Source of the DNA: Hymenobacter volaticus
Lineage (GTDB): Bacteria > Bacteroidota > Bacteroidia > Cytophagales > Hymenobacteraceae
NCBI RefSeq assembly: GCF_022921055.1
Contig: NZ_CP095061.1
Span: 5,061,501 to 5,125,500 of the forward strand
DNA length: 64,000 nt
Direction: 5' to 3'
Positions 1 to 7,903 of this stretch are shown piece after piece. The notes below the pieces were generated by a model. That model was not told where the DNA came from. It made no database searches and was given only the letters and a program-made list of their open reading frames with translations. Both the position numbers and the translations under genes were made by a program. How positions within the stretch are numbered: position 1 is the first letter of the stretch; each line of letters begins with the position of its first letter.

Positions 1-360
1 GACCGGATTCCGCAGCACATCAAGGACCTGTACAAGACGGTGTGGGAGATTTCGCAGCGCCGCATCATCGACATGTCGGCCGACCGGGGCGCGTACATCT
101 GCCAGAGCCAGAGCCTGAACCTGCACGTGCTGAACGTGAACTTCGGCAAGCTCACCAGCATGCACTTCCACAGCTGGAAGAAAGGTCTGAAAACCGGCAT
201 GTACTACCTGCGCACCAAAGCCGCCGCTGACGCCATCAAGTTCACGGTGCAAAAGCAAGCCGCCGAAACACTGGAGCCCCTGAACGTAGCCGCCCAGAAC
301 GCCTCGGACATGGCCTGCTCCCTGGATAACCCAGACGCCTGCGAGGCCTGCGGATCGTAG
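1..360 (+). CDS. nrdA: Ribonucleoside-diphosphate reductase alpha subunit, C-terminal part
   Basis: The last 119 codons of a gene that begins before the window; the frame is open from base 1. The product reduces ribonucleoside diphosphates to deoxyribonucleotides in the cytoplasm, paired with the NrdB radical subunit. The stretch [20 protein letters not shown], followed by the [17 protein letters not shown] segment, is typical of the class I alpha barrel end. The C-terminal tail carries CEACGS, the mobile CxxC pair that re-reduces the active site. A strong terminator follows the stop. Identification is firm; the subclass and the upstream partner cannot be seen. Confidence 0.88.
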   Translation, partial: DRIPQHIKDLYKTVWEISQRRIIDMSADRGAYICQSQSLNLHVLNVNFGKLTSMHFHSWKKGLKTGMYYLRTKAAADAIKFTVQKQAAETLEPLNVAAQNASDMACSLDNPDACEACGS

Positions 361-380
361 AAGAGAAAATTCGAGAATAG

Positions 381-412
381 AAAAAGGCCATTCAAAATAG
401 AATGGCCTTTTT
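381..412 (+). terminator. Rho-independent terminator after nrdA
   Basis: Arms AAAAAGGCCATTC and GAATGGCCTTTTT form a perfect 13 bp stem with a 6-base loop, 20 bases after the nrdA stop. The A-run before and T-run after mean it can work on both strands. Confidence 0.9.
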
Positions 413-499
413 CATAGTCGTGCTGAACTGGCTATTATAAATAACCTGCTTAACACTAGTCAATTATATACCGCTTATACTGACACACCTTTAAAGCTA

Positions 500-1246
500 A
501 TGTATTTACTCTACGTGGATGAAAGCGGTGACCCTGGTAAATTTGTCGGCACTAACTCTCCTCACTACATTTTAAGTGGTCTTATTATTAGCATCGACGA
601 TTGGAATAATGCGGTAGAACGACTAGTGAAATTTCGTGAATCAGCACAAAAGACTAGCGGGCTTGATAGACGTGTAGAGATACATAGTAGTGAATTAATT
701 CGCCCACACAAATTGGAAGCATATAAGGCAATCCAAAAATCGGAGCGGGTACTACTATTAAAGCGTTTTGTAGCGGAGATGCACAACTTCTTTCCTAATG
801 GCAGAATTATCAACATCTGCCTTGACAAAGCGAAATTAGCACACTACGATGAGTACCAGGAAGTTGCTTGGAAGCGCTTGATTCAGCGTTATGACACATT
901 CTTGAAAAAAGCGAAGGCTCGTGGTATTATCGTGTCGGATGATACCAACGAAGCCTCTTTAAGAAAGCTCATCCGTAAAATGCGAGTGTACAATCCTATA
1001 GAATCTAGATTTGGGGGGTTCTATAATCCTGTCATCAACAATATAGTAGAGGATATTTTTCATCGTTCTTCTACCAACTCCTACTTCATCCAAGCTGTGG
1101 ATGCCATTGCTTTTTGCTTATACCGCAAAGAGTATCCTAAAGGCAGTTTACGCAAATTTGGCTTTCAGTATCTGTTTGATACATTAGATAGCATGTTACT
1201 CAAAGAAGCCGCGCCAAACGATCCTCAAGGTATAATTCGACGCTAA
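500..1246 (+). CDS. DUF3800 domain-containing protein
   Basis: A 248-residue protein starting MYLLYVDESGDPG. The N-terminal strand with a D-E-S-G-D motif (residues 7-11) is the hallmark of DUF3800, a family with a predicted nuclease-like fold and no settled function. A second acidic site is probably in the C-terminal part, QAVDAIAFCLYR, again typical of the family. The gene is visibly richer in A+T than its neighbours and sits alone between two terminator-like structures, which suggests recent horizontal acquisition. DUF3800 genes are often met in mobile and defence neighbourhoods, but no partner gene is present here. The ATG at 500 is the only good start. Confidence 0.85.
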   Translation: MYLLYVDESGDPGKFVGTNSPHYILSGLIISIDDWNNAVERLVKFRESAQKTSGLDRRVEIHSSELIRPHKLEAYKAIQKSERVLLLKRFVAEMHNFFPNGRIINICLDKAKLAHYDEYQEVAWKRLIQRYDTFLKKAKARGIIVSDDTNEASLRKLIRKMRVYNPIESRFGGFYNPVINNIVEDIFHRSSTNSYFIQAVDAIAFCLYRKEYPKGSLRKFGFQYLFDTLDSMLLKEAAPNDPQGIIRR

Positions 1247-1460
1247 AAAAAATGCCCCGGTTTTACAACCGAGGACTTTGTCGTGGCCCGGCAGAGGCCA
1301 CAAGGCCTAAGCGAGTCACAGTACAAACATAACGAACATTGTAATACCATTGTTCAATATGATCCTATTTCACGACTACTTGAGGCGTAGGACAGCGTTG
1401 TCAATTAACGCTACGACCATACATTGTGCTAGTTAGTTGCGTCTTTCCATACTCTAAATT
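1247..1460. other. AT-rich intergenic stretch after the DUF3800 gene
   Basis: No gene is visible. An A-run at the stop codon is followed by two short hairpins: CGGTT/AACCG near 1258-1270 and GTGGCC/GGCCAC near 1283-1301. These could end transcription of the DUF3800 gene. A dyad GAACA-N12-TGTTC at 1334-1355 could be a protein-binding site, but it is short enough to be chance. Confidence 0.4.
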
Positions 1461-1615
1461 GCTCTCTAAGTGAGGGTACATTACTATGATTCAAGAGGTA
1501 ATGCTCTCATCCTGTTGTCGAGTACAAGGGACTTTAACAGAGGAATCATAGTAATACAAACTTTTGCTTAACTCGGGAGGCTTGATCTTCTAATGAAACC
1601 CAAGTAGTAGAGAGT
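1461..1615. ncRNA. Candidate structured RNA with a 13 bp closing stem
   Basis: A perfect 13 bp inverted repeat (ATTACTATGATTC at 1480-1492, GAATCATAGTAAT at 1543-1555) encloses 50 bases. Those bases can form two further hairpins: AGAG/CTCT at 1494-1507, and CTGTT...AACAG with an inner GTC/GAC at 1512-1540. The result is a three-way junction. An outer 8 bp pairing (GCTCTCTA 1461-1468 with TAGAGAGT 1608-1615, one G-T pair) could extend it. No U-tract follows, so it is not an ordinary terminator. The strand is undetermined, and a small mobile-element remnant with terminal inverted repeats is an alternative. Confidence 0.35.
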
Positions 1616-1641
1616 TGCTCTACGCTTCCTATTCTCGTGTT

Positions 1642-2505
1642 ATGCTTGGCCTTTCTTGTTATCGGCTGCTACTTATGTTGGGTATGATGGGCTTGCTCGG
1701 CGGTTGTCAAGGCAACGGCAACACCTCTGCTCAAGCTACCGAGCCGGGGCTGAGCATGCCGCCTGATACCACGCAGTGGGTAGGCAAGGGCAAGCAGCGT
1801 CTGCACGTGCAATCCTATCACAGCTCTACGCGCACGGCCCGCCCCACGCTGGTTGTCGTGCTGCACGGCGATGCGCCTTTTCGTCCGCCCGAATATCAGT
1901 ACACCCTAGCGCGGCAGGTAGCGGCCGCTTACCCAAATGTGGTGGCCGTGGGCTTGCTGCGACCGGGCTACACTGATCCGCAAGGTCACCACTCGGCGGG
2001 CGTACGTGGCGAAGCTACCGGCGACAATTACACGCCGGAGGTAGTGGCTGCGGTGGCCGCGGCCCTAACTGAGCTGCGGCAGCGCTATCACGCGGACCGG
2101 CTGGTGGTAGCTGGGCATTCGGGCGGTGCTGCTATAACGGCCAACGTGCTGGCCCGCTACCCCAACTGCATAGATGCTGCTCTCTTGGCTTCCTGCCCTT
2201 GTGATGTACCGCGCTGGCGCCAGCACATGCAGCAGCTAGATGGCGGCGAGGCCATTTGGGAGGCGCCCGTACGCAGCCTTTCGCCCCTGGCCTTGGCTGA
2301 TTCCGTAGACGCGACCCGGCCCATCACGCTGCTCGTTGGCACCGCCGACTCGGTAGCCCCGCCCCGCTTTAGCCGCACCTACTGGCAGGCACTGCGCCGA
2401 CGCCACAGTCCCGCTCGGCTGGTGCAGCTACCAGGCGAGGGACATGAGATATTCTTGTCGACAACGGTACGCCAGGAAATCGGGTCGCTGCTGTCAGAGC
2501 ACTAA
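1642..2505 (+). CDS. Alpha/beta hydrolase lipoprotein
   Basis: A 287-residue secreted hydrolase of the alpha/beta fold, substrate unknown (esterase or lipase-like). The start at 1642 gives a lipoprotein signal MLGLSC...MGLLGGC with the lipid-carrying Cys at 22; the in-frame TTG at 1615 would only lengthen it. A VVVLHGD oxyanion-hole strand, GHSGG with nucleophile Ser160, an acidic residue in GTADS (Asp236) and GEGHEIF (His268) make a complete catalytic triad in the right order. It stands alone downstream of the possible RNA element. The protein is probably tethered to a membrane and faces the periplasm. Confidence 0.8.
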   Translation: MLGLSCYRLLLMLGMMGLLGGCQGNGNTSAQATEPGLSMPPDTTQWVGKGKQRLHVQSYHSSTRTARPTLVVVLHGDAPFRPPEYQYTLARQVAAAYPNVVAVGLLRPGYTDPQGHHSAGVRGEATGDNYTPEVVAAVAAALTELRQRYHADRLVVAGHSGGAAITANVLARYPNCIDAALLASCPCDVPRWRQHMQQLDGGEAIWEAPVRSLSPLALADSVDATRPITLLVGTADSVAPPRFSRTYWQALRRRHSPARLVQLPGEGHEIFLSTTVRQEIGSLLSEH

Positions 2506-2666
2506 GTGCTTTTCGCTTGCTACCGCTGGCGCTTCCTTGATGCCAAACTGCCAAGCAAGAGCCGGGCACAGTTATAGTTATTGGCAGAGCTTGATTCTCA
2601 TGACTTTATAGGTACCGCGCTAGTAGGCGGGGTTGGGTCTATGAGCTTCCAGTCAGTAAGGCGCAT

Positions 2667-2700
2667 AAAAAAGGCTTCCTCACTTAGAGGAAGCCTCTCT
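2667..2700 (-). terminator. Terminator of the 2720 gene
   Basis: AGGCTTCCTC (2672-2681) pairs with GAGGAAGCCT (2687-2696). The A-run before it on the + strand becomes a U-tract for the gene transcribed leftward. Confidence 0.85.
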
Positions 2701-2719
2701 TGTTACTAACTGCCGCTTC

Positions 2720-2974
2720 TTAATGGCGCCCCTTACCTCGGCCACGGCCGTTGTTGCCGCGAGGAGCGTAGTAAGCGGGGCCAGCGGGCACGAGCATAAC
2801 TGCGCCGCTCTTGTACTTAGGGTGTTTACGCTTCACCGGATGGGCTTTTTCCACCACTACATAGCGGGGTGCGGGCGTACCAATGTTGATAGTGACCTGC
2901 GCGTGCGCCGAGGTGGTGCCTAAAGCTAGAATAGCCACGGCTAGACCAGCCGCCTTGAGTAAAGATTTGATCAT
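2720..2974 (-). CDS. Small secreted basic protein
   Basis: 84 residues starting MIKSLLKAAGLAVAIL, with a cleavable signal peptide ending around AHAQ (residue 26). The frame stays open 22 codons further upstream, but the signal peptide fixes the start at 2974. The mature part has a short hydrophobic strand (VTINIGTPAPRYVVVE), Lys/His-rich spacers and a tail of RGRGKGRH. No known domain is recognised. Such short exported proteins are common in this group of bacteria; the role is unknown. It is transcribed alone and ends in a strong terminator. Confidence 0.65.
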   Translation of the reverse strand: MIKSLLKAAGLAVAILALGTTSAHAQVTINIGTPAPRYVVVEKAHPVKRKHPKYKSGAVMLVPAGPAYYAPRGNNGRGRGKGRH

Positions 2975-3262
2975 AAAGGAATGGGTAGGAGGTAAATAGT
3001 AAGTTGGTAAGCTGCTAGTAAGAGCACACCTAGCTTTCAAAACTTAGTCACACTACGTGAGTGAAGCAGCTACTAACACAAAGCGGCATTATTTAAGTGC
3101 AATAGAAACAGCCTTTAATAGACCAAAATACAGGAAATATCTTATATCCGAGCAACGAGTAAGCCTTTTTCAGTGAAACTGTACTTCAGCTTGGCCTGAG
3201 AGCCGTATAGTGGGGTACCGCCAGGCTGTGAAGCCAGGCCATCAACTTAGCATCCTTCTCGT

Positions 3263-3946
3263 ATGAAACCGCGCGTAATCTGTCACATGATGAGCTCCCT
3301 GGACGGGCGCATTATCCTTAGCCGCTGGGGCCAGAAGCCCAACACCAAAGAATACGAAACGACTGCCGCCACTTTTGATGCCCAAGCCTGGCTGTGCGGC
3401 CGCGTAACCATGGAAAAAGACTTCACCGAGGGCTTTGCTCCCGACTTGCAACCCATAGCCGAACCCCTGCCCCGCACCGACTTTGTGGCTGAGCACGGCG
3501 CCGAGTCGTTTGCGGTAGCGGTAGATGCGCACGGCAAGCTCGGTTGGGAATCGGCTTTCATCGACGAGGACCATGTGGTGGCTGTGCTCACCGAGCAGGT
3601 CAGCGACGAGTACTTAGCGTATCTGCGGCGGCAGGGTGTGTCGTATGTGTTCGGTGGCGCCCAGGAACTGGACTTTGCGCTGGTGCTTGATAAGTTGGGC
3701 AAGCTATTTCCCATCCAAACCCTCTTGCTGGAAGGCGGTGGGCACCTGAATGGCTCGTTGCTCAAGGCCGGGCTGGTAGACGAGCTAAGCTTACTGCACT
3801 ACCCCGTAGTGGATGGCGCGGCCACCTCCCCCACTATCTTCGAGCAGGGCCAGGAACCAGGACCGCCCGTATCGTTTACGCTGCAAAATGTAGAGCAGCG
3901 CCCCGGTGGAATTCTGTGGCTGCGCTATCAAGTGACGACAAGCTAG
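3263..3946 (+). CDS. RibD C-terminal / dihydrofolate reductase family protein
   Basis: 227 residues opening MKPRVICHMMSSLDGRI, the first strand and MSLDG-type motif of the RibD C-terminal reductase fold, which resembles dihydrofolate reductase and binds NADPH. Later landmarks are LCGRVTMEKDF, YVFGGAQELDFALVLDKLG and LLLEGGGHLNGSLLKAGLVDEL, the GG-nucleotide-binding part. There is no deaminase domain and no riboflavin cluster nearby, so it is probably a stand-alone reductase of unknown substrate rather than the riboflavin enzyme. Confidence 0.82.
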   Translation: MKPRVICHMMSSLDGRIILSRWGQKPNTKEYETTAATFDAQAWLCGRVTMEKDFTEGFAPDLQPIAEPLPRTDFVAEHGAESFAVAVDAHGKLGWESAFIDEDHVVAVLTEQVSDEYLAYLRRQGVSYVFGGAQELDFALVLDKLGKLFPIQTLLLEGGGHLNGSLLKAGLVDELSLLHYPVVDGAATSPTIFEQGQEPGPPVSFTLQNVEQRPGGILWLRYQVTTS

Positions 3947-4047
3947 CTAGGAAGCCACGCTGAGTGAACTGTCGAAAATGTGGCATATGAAGAACTGTGG
4001 AAGAAATAGCGAAACCTATATCTTCGCTACTCATCCATTCCTTCCGC

Positions 4048-4935
4048 ATGCGTCTGTTTCTTTACTCTGGGCTTGTTTCTTTGGCTGGCTTGCTCGGCTG
4101 TACCGCTACCAAAAATCAACCCACAACCGGCACCGCTGGCAATTCCGCTCCTATTGCCGTTATGATGGTGGGCGGCCCCCACTTGGCTCAGGTCTACAAA
4201 CCCGACAATCCCAATACCGACGTACTCACCCCGAAGCGGCAGGCAGAGCTTTCTGTGGTCTGCGACCAAATCCAGCGGTTTAAGCCCGATGCCATCATGG
4301 TGGAGGAACTGCCCGAACGGCAGGGCCGCATCGATAGTCTGTACAGCCTTTATCGGCTAGGTAAGCTCGACTTAGCTGCAATACCAAACGGGCGGTCCGA
4401 GACTTACCAGCTGGGCTTTGTGCTAGGCAAGCGCCTCGGGTTAGAGCGTATTTACTGCATCAACGCGCCGGGCGGCACTTCCCAAAGCATTCTGCACGAA
4501 GGCACCAACATCAAGCTTTATCAGGATGCCACAACCGAACACCGGGCGTACTACACGCCTACGTCTCGGAGATGGGAAAAAGACAGCGTGACAATGGCCG
4601 GCCTGCTGAGCTTCGCAAACAGCCCGACACTTCTCCGTCAACTGCACACCCTCGTGTACCGCACCGCCGCCCGCGTAACCGATGGCACCTTGAAGCCCGA
4701 CCCCATGGTAGATGCGTCCTTCATCACGCCGCATTACGTGGGAGCCGAGTTTATTTCAGTTCTCTACAACCGCGACCTGAAGATCTATTCCAACATGGTC
4801 ACGACGCAAATGGCCACCGGTAGCAAGCGCATCCTGACGATTATTGGGGCCCGCCACATAGGCTCACTGCAAGGTATATTTGGCACCGACCCGGCTTACC
4901 AGGTGGTAGAAGCTTCCAAGTACCTGAAGCCGTAA
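4048..4935 (+). CDS. DUF5694 family lipoprotein
   Basis: 295 residues starting MRLFLYSGLVSLAGLLGC, a lipoprotein signal with Cys at 18. The upstream extension to 3997 is unlikely because it would bury this signal. The conserved core VMMVGGPHLAQV...DVLTPKRQAELSVV...FKPDAIMVEELPE resembles DUF5694, which is distantly like the TraB/PrgY fold. The C-terminal GARHIGSLQGIF matches the usual ending. The function is unknown. It is monocistronic, and the space after it is filled by repeats. Confidence 0.7.
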   Translation: MRLFLYSGLVSLAGLLGCTATKNQPTTGTAGNSAPIAVMMVGGPHLAQVYKPDNPNTDVLTPKRQAELSVVCDQIQRFKPDAIMVEELPERQGRIDSLYSLYRLGKLDLAAIPNGRSETYQLGFVLGKRLGLERIYCINAPGGTSQSILHEGTNIKLYQDATTEHRAYYTPTSRRWEKDSVTMAGLLSFANSPTLLRQLHTLVYRTAARVTDGTLKPDPMVDASFITPHYVGAEFISVLYNRDLKIYSNMVTTQMATGSKRILTIIGARHIGSLQGIFGTDPAYQVVEASKYLKP

Positions 4936-5042
4936 GCTTAGGGCTTTACTATGCCTTCGATAAAAGTTCTTTTAGAATAGTAGGCTTATGCCACTTAGTC
5001 TCTTCTTCAGGAGCACCCCTCGAATTGACAACTTATATCGGT

Positions 5043-5268
5043 TCTGCTGAGCACGTGACGCCTCAAGCAAGGGAGGCAACGAAGCCGCAGCATCTCACGC
5101 GCTGACATCGCCAAAGTATACCCGTCCTGCTGAGCGCAGTCGAAGCATCTCGCGTGCTGACATTGTGGTGCTAATTCAACGATTCGAGCGAGATGCTTCG
5201 GCTCCGCTCAGCAGGACAATACCACCATAACGTGAGTAGGCGAGATGCTGCGGCAAGCTCAGCAGGAC
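5043..5268. repeat. Palindromic intergenic repeat, locus A
   Basis: Three related units in a row. A divergent one (5043-5106) has TGCTGAGC separated from GAAGCCGCAGCATCTC. A full palindrome lies at 5123-5218 (CCTGCTGAGCGCAGTCGAAG ... CTTCGGCTCCGCTCAGCAGG). A right half-unit lies at 5241-5268. The loop of the full unit, GACATTGTGGTGCTAATTC, recurs almost unchanged at 58 kb. Confidence 0.85.
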
Positions 5269-5323
5269 TGAGCTAAGTGTTTTGGTTTTGCTTGAAGCTA
5301 TTACCACTATAGCAACGATATAG

Positions 5324-5361
5324 GCTAAAACCTTCAGCAGAAATAGCTTATAGGTTTTAGC
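5324..5361 (-). terminator. Hairpin directly after the SnoaL-like gene
   Basis: GCTAAAACCT (5324-5333) pairs with AGGTTTTAGC (5352-5361), right against the stop codon at 5362. There is no strong U-tract, so termination is likely but not certain. Confidence 0.55.
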
Positions 5362-5763
5362 TTAAAATTGCTCGTAGCAAGGATAGCGCCGCTGCCGGTA
5401 GATCTTGCCGTCTTTGAATTCAAAGATCAAACAGAGTTGAGAGCTTAAGCGCTGCCCCCGAGTTAGGGCCCGTACGTCGCTTACGGTGGTAGCTTGCCAC
5501 TCTCCTTCTACCAACACGACGCCGTCGGCGCTGACGTGGGTATGCTGTACTTCAAATGACGGATCGCGCAGTAGTTCCCGCCCTGCCCGAAGGTTATCTA
5601 GGATATCATCGAAGGACCGACGCTGGATGGTTCGGTTGAGTAGGTTTGGAAACTCGATCTGCTCTATCTCGGGGTGTAGTACCGCAGCGTAGGCAGTCGG
5701 GTCCACGTTAAAGGACTGGACCAAATCGAAGTAAGCGTTGATAACATCAAGCTGTTTGTTCAT
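5362..5763 (-). CDS. NTF2/SnoaL-like domain protein
   Basis: 133 residues with the layout of the NTF2-like alpha+beta barrel: helix MNKQLDVINAYFDLVQSF, LHPEIEQIEFPN, then a sheet with VEGEWQATT and LCLIFEFKDGKIYRQRRYPCYEQF at the end. The ending F-DGKI-R-R-Y is the typical closing strand pair. Members are small polyketide cyclases, isomerases or binding proteins; the pocket residues do not decide which. It has no signal peptide and stands alone. Confidence 0.75.
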   Translation of the reverse strand: MNKQLDVINAYFDLVQSFNVDPTAYAAVLHPEIEQIEFPNLLNRTIQRRSFDDILDNLRAGRELLRDPSFEVQHTHVSADGVVLVEGEWQATTVSDVRALTRGQRLSSQLCLIFEFKDGKIYRQRRYPCYEQF

Positions 5764-6021
5764 AACTCGGGAGTGGGATCAGATAGGTTGCAAGATACTA
5801 GAAAGAATATGCGTTTACCGCTTGACTTAATAGCTTGCAAATCAACTTTTCTGCCGTATCAGCCTCACCTATCCGATACCGTTGTTATTCAAGCTTGTTT
5901 GTAAGGCGAGGAACTGCACTACTTGCTGGCTTCCGCTATGCTTTACGCTTGTATAAGGCTTGTCAGTTTATGAGGCTAGATCGTCTCCGATGATAAACAA
6001 TACATCGACACGCAAAGGCCA
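5764..6021. other. Intergenic stretch without recognisable genes
   Basis: Upstream region of the leftward SnoaL-like gene. I see no open frame of note, no repeat-family unit and no RNA motif here. It presumably holds that gene's promoter. Confidence 0.5.
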
Positions 6022-6120
6022 CTAAAACTTCAGCCCCAACACCATGCCCCCGATAACGGGGAATTGGTGTTGGGGCTGACTGGCTAGGTTGGCTACTTGG
6101 TTATAAACTTCTGCTACTAG
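6022..6120 (-). pseudogene. Possible relic of an outer-membrane receptor C-terminus
   Basis: Read leftward, the frame ending at the TAG at 6022-6024 gives YNQVANLASQPQHQFP followed by VIGGMVLGLKF and stop. A terminal GGMVLGLKF with an aromatic last residue is how many Bacteroidota beta-barrel outer-membrane proteins end. No matching N-terminal part exists upstream, where another frame is used by the 6117 gene. It may be a leftover tail of a deleted receptor, or chance. The same bases form the hairpin at 6031-6078. Confidence 0.35.
6031..6078 (-). terminator. Strong hairpin downstream of the 6117 gene
   Basis: CAGCCCCAACACCA (6031-6044) and TGGTGTTGGGGCTG (6065-6078) form a perfect 14 bp stem. 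A 5 bp inner stem CCCCG/CGGGG sits on top. TTTTA follows shortly on the minus strand. Confidence 0.7.
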
Positions 6121-6443
6121 GGGCGTCTGGTTTGCGGCCGGGCCGGGGTAGTGGGGTTGCGCTTGGCGGGTTGCACCTGGCCCGAATCGACGGGGCCCGC
6201 GGTTACATCGCCTCGCGGAACGGCCGGTTGGGGTAGCACCCCGTTGGGGCGTACTTGCGTGGGCGCAGGCACCGGCTCAATCTTGTTCTGGTTTACGCCA
6301 GCGGGTAGCGTAACCCCGGGGACAGGGCTTACTCGCTCACCAGTGTTGCGCTGCGTGGGCGTAAGGGGCGCACCACCTTGAGCTTGGGCCGAAGCGGACG
6401 CCAAGCCAATCAGCAATAAGGAAAAGAAGGGAAGGCGGCACAT
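6117..6443 (-). CDS. Proline-rich small exported protein
   Basis: 108 residues from the ATG at 6443: signal peptide MCRLPFFSLLLIGLASASAQ, then a low-complexity mature part rich in Pro, Val, Thr and Arg (PVPGVTLPAG, PVPAPTQVRPNG, TPARPQTRRP). No domain, no cysteines and no predicted fold. It is probably a periplasmic or surface linker-like protein. The first in-frame ATG upstream (6482) would put 13 residues before the signal and is not preferred. Coding status is inferred from the clean signal peptide. Confidence 0.55.
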   Translation of the reverse strand: MCRLPFFSLLLIGLASASAQAQGGAPLTPTQRNTGERVSPVPGVTLPAGVNQNKIEPVPAPTQVRPNGVLPQPAVPRGDVTAGPVDSGQVQPAKRNPTTPARPQTRRP

Positions 6444-6684
6444 AAGGCGGGAGGCAAAACAGGTGGAAAAGCAAACAAGCACTACCGCGGGGCATGCAGA
6501 ATCTACCTGCGGGGTAGTACTAGTAGGCCTACGACTACTCTTCCGCGCAAGTTTAGGTAAGTACGGGTTGCATTAGCCCGCTGCTAGTTACTTGGTGCCT
6601 GTTAAGCTTGCTGCGGCTTGATATAGGACGCAGAGGCGCCACACTTTTCACTTACTTATTCTCGGATTCCGCTACCTTACTTGC

Positions 6685-7086
6685 GTGAAAACAATAGATA
6701 AAATTGCGTGGCTGCACCTACAGGAAGGCAAGCTCTTGAGCGCCCGCAGCCGAGGCAAAGACCGGTTCTATCTGCCTGGTGGCAAGCGCGAAGCAAACGA
6801 GACAGACGCCGAGGCCTTACGGCGCGAAATCAAAGAAGAGCTAACCGTTGACTTGGATGTGGCGAGTTTGCAGCATGTCGGCACGTTTGAAGCGCAGGCG
6901 CATGGCCACCCAACCGGCGTATCGGTGGTGATGATCTGCTACAGCGGCCGGTACTCGGGCACCCTGCAACCCGCGGCCGAGATAGAGGAAATGGCGTGGT
7001 TAAGCTATCAGGACCGGCCCCGGGTATCCGCCGTCGACCAAAAGATTTTCGATTGGCTACGAGAACAGCAGCTACTAGCTGACTGA
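6685..7086 (+). CDS. NUDIX hydrolase
   Basis: 133 residues. The Nudix box is complete: GG at 32-33, Glu39, Arg47-Glu48 and Glu51-Glu52 in the pattern GX5EX7REUXEE, which binds Mg and cleaves a nucleoside diphosphate linked to another group. The protein is short and has no extra domain. LPGGKREANETD and the later MAWLSYQD point to the MutT-like or NUDIX-55 type, with the exact substrate open. The start is GTG at 6685; no in-frame ATG lies before the domain. Monocistronic. Confidence 0.88.
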   Translation: MKTIDKIAWLHLQEGKLLSARSRGKDRFYLPGGKREANETDAEALRREIKEELTVDLDVASLQHVGTFEAQAHGHPTGVSVVMICYSGRYSGTLQPAAEIEEMAWLSYQDRPRVSAVDQKIFDWLREQQLLAD

Positions 7087-7184
7087 ACGCTCCAACCCCA
7101 GGTAGCTTGGGGCGCCAAGTCTTTCACCGGGCTCCGGGCTTGTAGCGTTTGTGTTTCAACCGAAGGGTTCAATAAGTTGCCCCC

Positions 7185-7750
7185 ATGCTGCCGCCTGGAA
7201 AGAAAGCCGCTGCTCCGTCTGTGGCCTTGCTGGCCTTCTACAACGCAATACCGAGCCTATTCTGGTCGGTGCTGAGTTTGGTGCCGCTTTGCGTTTTCTG
7301 CTACCAGCACATGGCGCGGCCGTGGCTGTACGGGCTACTAGCTGTCAGCCTGCTGGCGTATGGGTTGTCAACTTCTTGGTTTCCATACTGGCAGCTTAGC
7401 ACTAGGTCGGCCACTTACCGCAAGCTAGGGGTGCCCTTCGTCAACCGCTTCACCCAGAACGGCGACTTCGTCAATCGTCTTGTGCGGCGCCAGTACCCCA
7501 ACTACCGGCGCGTACGCCACCGAGCCTCCGCCGCACCAGCTACCACCAAGAGCGGTTCCACCTGGTGTTGCTGCTCTTCTTTCTGTTCAGCAGTGTCTAT
7601 GCGGCGGCCTACGGTTGCTGGAAGTGGGTACTGGTGCTTACGCTTATTAACGTGGGGTATAATCTCTACCCCGTGTGGCTGCAACAATACCTGCGGGTGC
7701 GCTTGCAGGTACAACGACCTGTTTACCAGGCTTCCACTGCGCAGTTCTGA
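7185..7750 (+). pseudogene. CrtO-like acyltransferase membrane protein, frameshifted
   Basis: The first frame (7185 to about 7525) gives two membrane segments, then YRKLGVPFVNRF, GDFVNRLVRRQYPNYRRVR. A second frame, from about 7523 to the stop at 7750, continues with SLRRTSYHQERFHLVLLLFF, a further membrane segment and NVGYNLYPVWLQQY. Together they read as one glycosyl-diaponeurosporenoate acyltransferase (CrtO) family protein of about 190 residues. That enzyme acylates carotenoid glycosides in staphyloxanthin synthesis; these bacteria are often pigmented. One base appears missing near 7521-7530. It may be a real pseudogene or a sequencing error. Confidence 0.7.
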
Positions 7751-7903
7751 TTCAGCACTAGTCGTGTAGCCGCCGCTGCCTTATCGCTCCTATTTTGTTA
7801 TGTGGGTTTCATAGGTAGCAAAGACTTCTGTAGATTCCGACTTACTACGCACTTCAAACCGACATCCAAGCTGCCGGTTGTGTACGTAAGCTTCTCTACA
7901 TTC

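Noticed and set aside
1258..1310. Short hairpins considered as a tRNA or tmRNA fragment
   Set aside because: No T-loop GTTCRA box, anticodon stem or CCA end can be fitted.
5043..5268. Repeats considered as a CRISPR array
   Set aside because: Units are palindromic, irregularly spaced and share loop sequences; there are no unique spacers of even length and no cas genes.
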